Shown here in pieces: positions 6,006 to 7,746 of a DNA stretch of 7,746 nt. Below the pieces are notes generated by a model that had not been told where the DNA came from, did no database searches, and saw only the letters and a program-made list of their open reading frames with translations. Source of the DNA: Chitinophagia bacterium (GTDB lineage: Bacteria; Bacteroidota; Bacteroidia; Chitinophagales; Chitinophagaceae); the NCBI GenBank assembly GCA_010021705.1, contig RGMU01000067.1:1-7746 (forward strand). The letters are read 5' to 3'. Numbering within the stretch: position 1 is the first letter of the stretch; each line of letters begins with the position of its first letter. The translations under genes and the position numbers were made by a program.

Positions 6006-6773
6006 ATGTGGGAAAAGTGGTTTGGTAAAAAAAATAAAAACAATGATGATGCGCAAGCTCCAAAAGCCATCACTGACTTCTCGTTTCTTGGCGCAGACAT
6101 GCACTCGCATTTTGTGCCGGGTATTGATGACGGTGCAAAAACCATTGAGGATAGCTTGCTGTTATTAAGAGGCATGGTAGATATGGGGTTTAAGACCATC
6201 ATCACAACCCCGCATACCATGATAGACTTTTACCCTAACACCACAGAAACTATCCAAAATGGTTTTGAACTGTTAAAGCAAGTAGCAGCGGAAAACAACA
6301 TAACATTATCGCTTAAAGCTGCGTCAGAATATTATATAGATGAATCATTTGATGCCCTGATAGACAAACAGCCGTTGCTAACTATATACAAAAATGAAGT
6401 GTTAGTAGAGTTTTCTATGCTTTACGAACCCCCAAACCTTAAAAATGTACTGTTTAAGCTACTTACCAATGGCTACAAACCCATTATAGCCCACCCGGAA
6501 AGGTATCTATCGTTTCATAAAGACATTGACAAATATACCGAGCTGAAAGATAGGGGGTGCTTATTACAGCTTAATTTACTTTCGATTACCGGCTATTATG
6601 GTAAGAATGTAGGGGCGGTGGCAGAGAAGTTATTAGCGAATAAAATGTATGATTATTGTGGTTCAGATGCCCACCATGAAAAGCATATTGACCACTTAAA
6701 GAACATTGGCAATACGAAAGTGTACGATTTGCTCCGTTCCTACCCATTTCTAAATAATAGGTTATGTTTTTAA
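6006..6773 (+). CDS. CpsB/YwqE-type PHP-domain protein tyrosine phosphatase
   Basis: A 255-residue PHP-fold metalloenzyme of the CpsB/CapC/YwqE family. These manganese-dependent enzymes remove phosphate from the tyrosine cluster of Wzc/CpsD-type kinases and so tune capsule or exopolysaccharide export. Visible metal-binding motifs are DMHSH (His33, His35), GIDDGAK (Asp41/Asp42), TTPH (His70), SEYY (Glu108), AHPERY (His163) and CGSDAHH (Asp221, His223); the full set is present. There is no signal peptide or membrane helix, and the basic start MWEKWFGKKNKN is common in Bacteroidota members, so it should be cytoplasmic. It begins 7 bases after the aminotransferase stop, with a purine-rich AAGAGAG before the ATG, which suggests translation from the same transcript. 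The nucleotide-sugar dehydrogenase 100 bases downstream supports a role in surface polysaccharide control. No partner kinase is in the window. Confidence 0.92.
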   Translation: MWEKWFGKKNKNNDDAQAPKAITDFSFLGADMHSHFVPGIDDGAKTIEDSLLLLRGMVDMGFKTIITTPHTMIDFYPNTTETIQNGFELLKQVAAENNITLSLKAASEYYIDESFDALIDKQPLLTIYKNEVLVEFSMLYEPPNLKNVLFKLLTNGYKPIIAHPERYLSFHKDIDKYTELKDRGCLLQLNLLSITGYYGKNVGAVAEKLLANKMYDYCGSDAHHEKHIDHLKNIGNTKVYDLLRSYPFLNNRLCF

Positions 6774-6782
6774 CCATTATTT
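6752..6782 (+). terminator. AT-rich hairpin at the end of the phosphatase gene
   Basis: Arms 6752-6764 and 6771-6782 pair as AAATAAT-(A)-GGTTA with TAACC-ATTATTT: a 12-bp stem with one bulged A (6759) and a six-base loop TGTTTT. It overlaps the stop codon (6771-6773). The stem is AT-rich and no long T run follows, so it would be a weak terminator; it also covers the -33 box of the next promoter. Confidence 0.35.
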
Positions 6783-6811
6783 GAATAATAGACTTATCCA
6801 TGCTAATTTTG
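6780..6811 (+). promoter_or_regulatory. Promoter of the nucleotide-sugar dehydrogenase gene
   Basis: TTTG (6780-6783), a 20-base spacer, then TAATTTTG (6804-6811) match the Bacteroidota sigma-ABfr pattern in both boxes and spacing, the best promoter in the window. The start site should fall near 6816-6819, leaving a leader of about 56 bases. It implies that the dehydrogenase and what follows can be expressed separately from the aminotransferase-phosphatase pair. Confidence 0.65.
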
Positions 6812-6873
6812 CAGGAAATTTGTCTCCCTCTTAGATTATTCATCTTAGTATCAAAACAACACAACTGCAATAA

Positions 6874-7746
6874 ATGGAAAGTACCCAATATAAAATTGCC
6901 GTCATTGGTTTGGGCTATGTAGGTTTACCCTTAGCCGTAGAATTTAGTAAATATTATCCTACTTTAGGCTTTGACATAAACAAGCAGCGCATAGCAGAGC
7001 TTCAGTCAAAGCATGATTTTACATTAGAAGTAGCGGAAGACCTCCTGCTGCAAGTAACGGTTGACACGCCTCCCGCAAAAGGCAATACCGGCTTATTTTG
7101 CACCTACAATATGGAGCATATTGCTGACTGTAATGTTTACATTATTACAGTACCCACACCCGTTGATAAGAACAACCGCCCTGACCTTACGCCGCTTTAC
7201 AAAGCCAGCGAAACCGTAGGCAAAGTGTTGAAGAAAGGTGATTTTGTTATCTATGAATCTACTGTTTACCCGGGCGTAACGGAAGACGAATGCGTACCGG
7301 TATTGGAAAAGTGTTCAGGCTTAAAGTTTAACACCGATTTCTATTGCGGATATTCTCCGGAACGCATCAATCCGGGTGATAAACTGCATACTGTTTCAAA
7401 AATTAGAAAAATTACATCAGGCTCCACCCCTGAAGTAGCAGAAGAAGTAGATAGCCTTTACCGCTCTATTATTACTGCCGGCACATTTAAGGCTTCCAGC
7501 ATAAAAGTAGCCGAAGCTGCCAAAGTAATAGAAAACTCACAAAGGGATATTAATATAGCCTTTGTGAATGAGCTGGCTAAAATATTTAATAAATTAGGCA
7601 TAGACACACAAGATGTGTTAGAAGCCGCAGCCACGAAGTGGAATTTTATTCACTTTAAACCCGGATTAGTAGGAGGGCACTGTATCGGTGTTGACCCCTA
7701 TTATTTAGCCCAAAAGGCACAAGAAGTAGGATACCATCCTGAGATC
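6874..7746 (+). CDS. Nucleotide-sugar dehydrogenase, WbpO/TviB type (cut by right edge)
   Basis: 291 codons are present with no stop; the family is usually about 425 residues, so roughly a third is missing. These cytoplasmic enzymes oxidise C6 of a UDP-sugar to a uronic acid in two NAD-dependent steps, feeding capsule or O-antigen synthesis. Seen: the Rossmann NAD-binding loop VIGLGYVGLPLA (Gly12, Gly14, Gly17), TVPTPV (the conserved nucleotide-side loop), YESTVYPG (127-134), SPERINPG (Glu163), the central helix AEAAKVIENSQRD with Lys217 and Asn221, and the catalytic cysteine Cys270 in GGHCIGVDPYYLAQKA. The last motif is that of WbpO/TviB enzymes acting on UDP-GlcNAc or UDP-GalNAc, rather than the GGSCFPKD of UDP-glucose dehydrogenases; the precise substrate is inferred. 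ATG 6874 puts the Rossmann fold at the usual distance from the N-terminus. With the upstream CpsB-type phosphatase it marks the likely beginning of a polysaccharide locus. Confidence 0.94.
   Translation, partial: MESTQYKIAVIGLGYVGLPLAVEFSKYYPTLGFDINKQRIAELQSKHDFTLEVAEDLLLQVTVDTPPAKGNTGLFCTYNMEHIADCNVYIITVPTPVDKNNRPDLTPLYKASETVGKVLKKGDFVIYESTVYPGVTEDECVPVLEKCSGLKFNTDFYCGYSPERINPGDKLHTVSKIRKITSGSTPEVAEEVDSLYRSIITAGTFKASSIKVAEAAKVIENSQRDINIAFVNELAKIFNKLGIDTQDVLEAAATKWNFIHFKPGLVGGHCIGVDPYYLAQKAQEVGYHPEI

Noticed and set aside
5972..6220. 82-codon minus-strand frame over the start of the phosphatase gene
   Set aside because: Antisense shadow of a well-supported CpsB-type gene; no promoter or family resemblance.
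6586..6888. 100-codon minus-strand frame across the phosphatase end and the next promoter
   Set aside because: It overlaps the well-supported phosphatase gene, the dehydrogenase promoter and the dehydrogenase start, and has no recognisable protein features.

Overview
The window looks like a chromosomal segment of a Bacteroidota bacterium, probably near the Chitinophagales or Sphingobacteriales; the family placement is inference. Support comes from candidate promoters that fit the Bacteroidota -7 consensus TAnnTTTG (best case TTTG-N20-TAATTTTG at 6780-6811), the lack of clear Shine-Dalgarno sites, moderate to low GC, and familiar Bacteroidota protein types (NHL-repeat secreted protein, TPR/histidine-kinase-like membrane protein, CpsB/YwqE-type PHP phosphatase).

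Layout, left to right. (1) Positions 1-581, minus strand: the N-terminal part of a secreted NHL-repeat protein that runs off the left edge, with 56- and 62-residue repeats that are also near-identical as DNA. (2) Positions 582-1014: a non-coding stretch with a 19-bp perfect palindrome over the likely NHL-gene promoter, a patch of short direct repeats that resembles a dispersed intergenic repeat, and a possible promoter for the next gene. (3) 1015-2523, plus: a secreted or membrane-anchored TPR protein with a transmembrane helix and a histidine-kinase-like dimerisation segment, but no ATPase domain. (4) 2525-4564, minus: full-length uvrB, tail to tail with the TPR gene and one base apart. (5) 4565-4801: divergent promoter region of uvrB and an aminotransferase, bounded in part by a 12-bp perfect inverted repeat. 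(6) 4802-5998 and 6006-6773, plus: a fold-type I PLP aminotransferase followed after 7 bases by a CpsB/YwqE-type metal-dependent tyrosine phosphatase, probably one transcript. (7) 6874-7746, plus: the first 291 codons of a WbpO/TviB-type nucleotide-sugar dehydrogenase with its own well-formed promoter, cut by the right edge.

The left part is a set of unrelated genes (secreted NHL protein, signalling protein, DNA repair). The right end looks like the start of a surface-polysaccharide locus: CpsB-type phosphatases control capsule or exopolysaccharide export by dephosphorylating a Wzc-like tyrosine kinase, and WbpO/TviB-type dehydrogenases make uronic-acid sugar nucleotides for capsules and O-antigens. 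The kinase, exporter and glycosyltransferases would have to lie to the right of this window. I see no tRNA, rRNA, CRISPR array, transposase or prophage gene, and no clearly novel multi-gene system. The most interesting signals are intergenic (palindrome, repeat patch, inverted repeat beside uvrB) and the TPR protein that keeps the phospho-acceptor-like histidine without a kinase domain.
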